From NCBI GenBank assembly GCA_902825945.1, contig CADECY010000011.1, positions 68,132 through 132,131 of the forward strand: a DNA stretch of 64,000 nt, in the 5' to 3' direction. The translations under genes and the position numbers were made by a program. This document shows, one piece after another, positions 61,608 to 64,000 of the stretch. This DNA comes from an uncultured Acidobacteriota bacterium. Lineage in GTDB: Bacteria; Acidobacteriota; Terriglobia; Bryobacterales; Bryobacteraceae. Every line of letters starts with the position of its first letter. Positions within the stretch are counted from its first letter, which is position 1. The notes under the pieces were generated by a model. It was not told the origin of the DNA, did not search any database, and saw only the letters and a program-made list of their open reading frames with translations.

Positions 61608-62153
61608 TCACACACCCCGTAGGCGGACCGGAGCCAACGTGCCTTTCAATGCGTCCAACCCGGAATACACGCGCGACTTGATCGTCGAGACCGGACACCC
61701 GAGAATCCCGGCGATCTCCTCGAACTTGAACCCTTCGTAGACTTTCAGGATCACCGCTTCTTTCTGGTCGGCCGGCAGCCGGTCGAGCGCTGCCTGCACC
61801 GCGAGCGAAGTTTCCATGGGCAGCATCCCCGGACCCCTCGGACCCGGCCCCGTTTCCACCAGCTCTTCGCCGTCCGGACGGTTCCGGCGCAGCAAAGAAT
61901 AGGCTTCGTTATGGGCGATCCGGTAGAGCCAGGGAGCGAACCGGGAGGGGTCGTCCAGCTTCTCCAAGTGCTGGTAGGCCTTGAAGAAAGTGTCCTGCGT
62001 CAGATCGAGCGCATCTTCGCGATGGCCGGTCAGCCGCAGGATGTAGTTGAAGACCCGCTTCTCCCAGCGCGACACCAGACAGTTGTAGGCATCCACGTTG
62101 CCGTGGCGGGCCTTGCCAACCAGTTCCTTGTCGTCCGCTTCCCGGAAGAGCAA
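61608..62153 (-). CDS. ECF sigma factor heading the type II secretion operon
   Basis: 181 residues from TTG 62153 with GGAG eight bases upstream; no in-frame ATG is available upstream. Region 2 (about 22-90): FNYILRLTGHREDALDLTQDTFFKAYQHL and FAPWLYRIAHNEAYSLLRR. Region 4 (about 125-175): ALDRLPADQKEAVILKVYEGFKFEEIAGILGCPVSTIKSRVYSGLDAL. With the anti-sigma factor it probably controls this operon and other genes. Confidence 0.92.
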   Translation of the reverse strand: MLFREADDKELVGKARHGNVDAYNCLVSRWEKRVFNYILRLTGHREDALDLTQDTFFKAYQHLEKLDDPSRFAPWLYRIAHNEAYSLLRRNRPDGEELVETGPGPRGPGMLPMETSLAVQAALDRLPADQKEAVILKVYEGFKFEEIAGILGCPVSTIKSRVYSGLDALKGTLAPVRLRGV

Positions 62154-62173
62154 TCCGTCGTCTCCGTTCCAAT

Positions 62174-62202
62174 CGTATAGACGCCGGAGCGGGGAAAAAA
62201 GT
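62174..62202 (-). promoter_or_regulatory. Probable ECF promoter of the type II secretion operon
   Basis: Minus strand: ACTTTTTTCCCC (62202-62191), a short GC-rich spacer, then CGTCTATACG (62183-62174), about 20 bases before the TTG start. CGTC-containing -10 boxes are typical for ECF factors, so the first gene product may drive its own operon. Confidence 0.4.
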
Positions 62203-63276
62203 CGAACCGGCGGATAGATTCAGTGTACGGCCCGTCGGCCGAGCTCGGCTTGCCGGAGCGTTGGCCGAACAAGAGCCCGTCGTCGCCGGGGTCCGGCAAG
62301 ACTAGCGATTATTCGAATGCTCATTGGGAGGAGCCTGCATGAGGATGGTTACGCCTCGGACGCCGCGGGCGCGGGATGAAACAGGACGCTATTGGCGAAA
62401 CTCTTGGCTTGGCGAGCTGGAGCGCATTCATTGTTGTTCGCCGCATTACTTGCGGAGATCCAAGTACCCGGAGTCTTCCGACCGTACCCGACGATCACGG
62501 AACCACGGAAGGGGCCGCTGCGGACCGGCGACAAGGCGGAACTCCTCTTGACGGTGTATGTCCAAGTGTCCCCAAGTCTCCGCCCACGGCCTTCTTCCTG
62601 CGATCGGCAAACCGCTAGCAGGCGTGACATTCATGCGGCGAGGAACTCCCTTGTTCGAGTAGCTCTTCTATTTCGCCATACGGGGACCCTTGCCAGCCGA
62701 GTATCGGCTGGCCTCCGCGCTGCCGGTTCGCGAGCCCATCTTCGAGTCCGTGCCGTGGCAAGGGATGCTCCTCAGGGAACGTATCGATCTCTGCTGAAAC
62801 TGGGAACCGAACGCCAGCGCTTTCGGGCGTTGCGGGTGCCCTCGCCTCGCTGACGGCGAACCAATCGGACGCCCCGCTGCGCGTGCGGCAGCCATGGCGC
62901 TTGCGCGTGTCCATGACCGTGAGTCCTTGCCGTACCTCGCCGCCTGCTCGACGACAACGATTTCCAGGCCAGAGTCTGCGCTGTCGCGGACTCGCGATGT
63001 TCATCAACAACATACCGATCGGGCCGCATCATCCCGCCCCAGGAGAGCAGCTCTCCGCACGAGCGCGACCATGGCGCACTCCAGGCTGCGGCGATGGCTA
63101 CGGGGCGGAGCCACTGGCTTCCGATCCGTGCGAAGCTCGAAGTGTCTCTCCCCTGCGCGGCATCCTCGTTGATACGATCGCACTTGTGGATACCCCCTCT
63201 TCATGCGGAGCCCTTGGCTTAGACGGTGTCATGAACGCGGCGCGCGCCATTGTAGTCGCGAGGACTGAGTATTCCG
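62203..63276. other. About 1.1 kb without a convincing gene
   Basis: Only short overlapping frames are present on both strands. The least unlikely are 62392-62853 on the plus strand (starts LLFAALLAEIQVPGVFRPYP) and 62615-63013 on the minus strand (contains IDTFPEEHPLPRHGLEDG). Neither has a ribosome site, a recognisable domain or good codon use. The stretch may be a decayed gene or a long regulatory gap; I see no repeat, tRNA or terminator in it. Confidence 0.4.
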
Positions 63277-64000
63277 GTGTCCCGGCACCAACTCTCACCC
63301 TCGCAATCGACGACGCCATTCGCGGACGCTTTCCGCGCGCACACGCGTCCAGCTGCCCTGGTCTCGAACCTGCGGCAGCGCCCCCGTCCCATGCGTGGCA
63401 TCTTCTTCTTGAAGCGCTCCGCCCGATGGGAGCTCCAACCGTTCATGAGCCCACTATCGAGTGGTGTGATTCCATTCTGGTTCTCGCACTTCTTCCTTCC
63501 TGACGAACTTCTTCCCGCCGAATACCGCAGACTCGCGAGAAGCCTTTCCGTTCGCGACCGGATCTTCCTGCTGCTGTTCTGGGCACAGACCCGCCAGCAT
63601 CTCCAGCCCCATGACGCGGGCCAGATGCTCGATATCGACCGGGACTTTCCCCCGGCGAAGCGATCCCCGTTCGTTCAATCGAAGCTGGCGAGCCTCGCCT
63701 CCGACCCCAACCCTCGCCTACAGGCAGTTGGCGTCCGCGCTCAGATCGAGGCCGGCGATCTCGGCGTGCTCGCCAATCTCGCGACGGACCACCAGCGCCT
63801 CCGCTCGGAAGCACCGGTTTGGAAGAGTCTCGCCGAAGCACTCGCTCGGGACTTCCCACCCGTGCCCGGCGGGGCCGCTCGCCTCGGCTCGCTCGCCTCG
63901 AGCCCGGGCGACGACACGATGCGCAGGGCCGCGGCGATGGCGCTGGCCCGTGACAAGGACGGTTTTTCCGCTGTAGTGGGAGCTGTAGTCGATCATATGG
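63277..64000 (+). CDS. Unknown protein with HEAT-like segments, cut by the window end
   Basis: The plus frame is open from a stop at 63253-63255 to the last base, more than 240 codons. The start is uncertain: GTG 63277 or ATG 63391. The N-terminal part is aromatic-rich (VIPFWFSHFFLPDELLPAEYRRLA). Later come two segments of the HEAT/Armadillo-repeat kind: SDPNPRLQAVGVRAQIEAGDLGVLANL and SPGDDTMRRAAAMALARDKDGF. There is no signal peptide in the visible part. I cannot name it. Confidence 0.55.
   Translation, partial: MSRHQLSPSQSTTPFADAFRAHTRPAALVSNLRQRPRPMRGIFFLKRSARWELQPFMSPLSSGVIPFWFSHFFLPDELLPAEYRRLARSLSVRDRIFLLLFWAQTRQHLQPHDAGQMLDIDRDFPPAKRSPFVQSKLASLASDPNPRLQAVGVRAQIEAGDLGVLANLATDHQRLRSEAPVWKSLAEALARDFPPVPGGAARLGSLASSPGDDTMRRAAAMALARDKDGFSAVVGAVVDHM

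Overview
The window looks like a chromosomal segment of an acidobacterium close to Candidatus Solibacter / Bryobacterales. Reasons: high GC with GC-rich third positions, large Oar-like TonB-dependent receptors carrying carboxypeptidase-regulatory domains, PSD1/DUF1549-DUF1553 cytochrome c proteins paired with DUF1501 proteins, and the 'Solibacter-type' C-terminal domain (TIGR03437 family) on two giant secreted proteins. No rRNA, tRNA, CRISPR array, phage gene or insertion sequence was recognised. This assignment rests on protein families I recognise, not on a search.

Region 1 (1-25.9 kb) is catabolic. A receptor C-terminus and an ECF sigma/anti-sigma pair come first. A tightly overlapping leftward operon follows: PSD1, DUF1501, ACMSD-like amidohydrolase, TIM-barrel isomerase, MFS transporter. 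It is divergent from a TonB receptor at 8.7 kb. A second leftward PSD1-DUF1501 pair is divergent from another receptor at 16.1 kb. That receptor heads a rightward operon: DUF6807/PmoA-like, PSD1, DUF1501, serine hydrolase, DapA-like aldolase. Most of the enzymes begin with twin-arginine-type leaders, so much of the chemistry is probably outside the cytoplasm.

Region 2 (25.9-35.9 kb) holds a frameshifted SBBP/BACON secreted protein, a Uma2-like protein, and a compact bacterial-microcompartment locus. The locus has one PduA-type hexameric shell protein and a CoA-acylating aldehyde dehydrogenase with an unusual tail; an unknown protein is coupled to them. recJ, a NUDIX hydrolase and an unknown protein follow.

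Region 3 (35.9-49.1 kb) encodes secreted surface proteins. There are two TIGR03437-type giants and a tandem family with two intact members and two decayed remnants that each keep only the ends of the gene.

Region 4 (49.1-62.2 kb) is a single leftward type II secretion operon. It is led by an ECF sigma factor and a zinc-finger anti-sigma factor, then an exported unknown, GspE, F, G, H, I, J, K, L, M, a GspC-like protein, a small repeat protein and the secretin GspD with a Met/Gly-rich insertion. The prepilin peptidase is not in the window. About 1.1 kb without a convincing gene follows. The window ends inside a rightward protein with HEAT-like segments.
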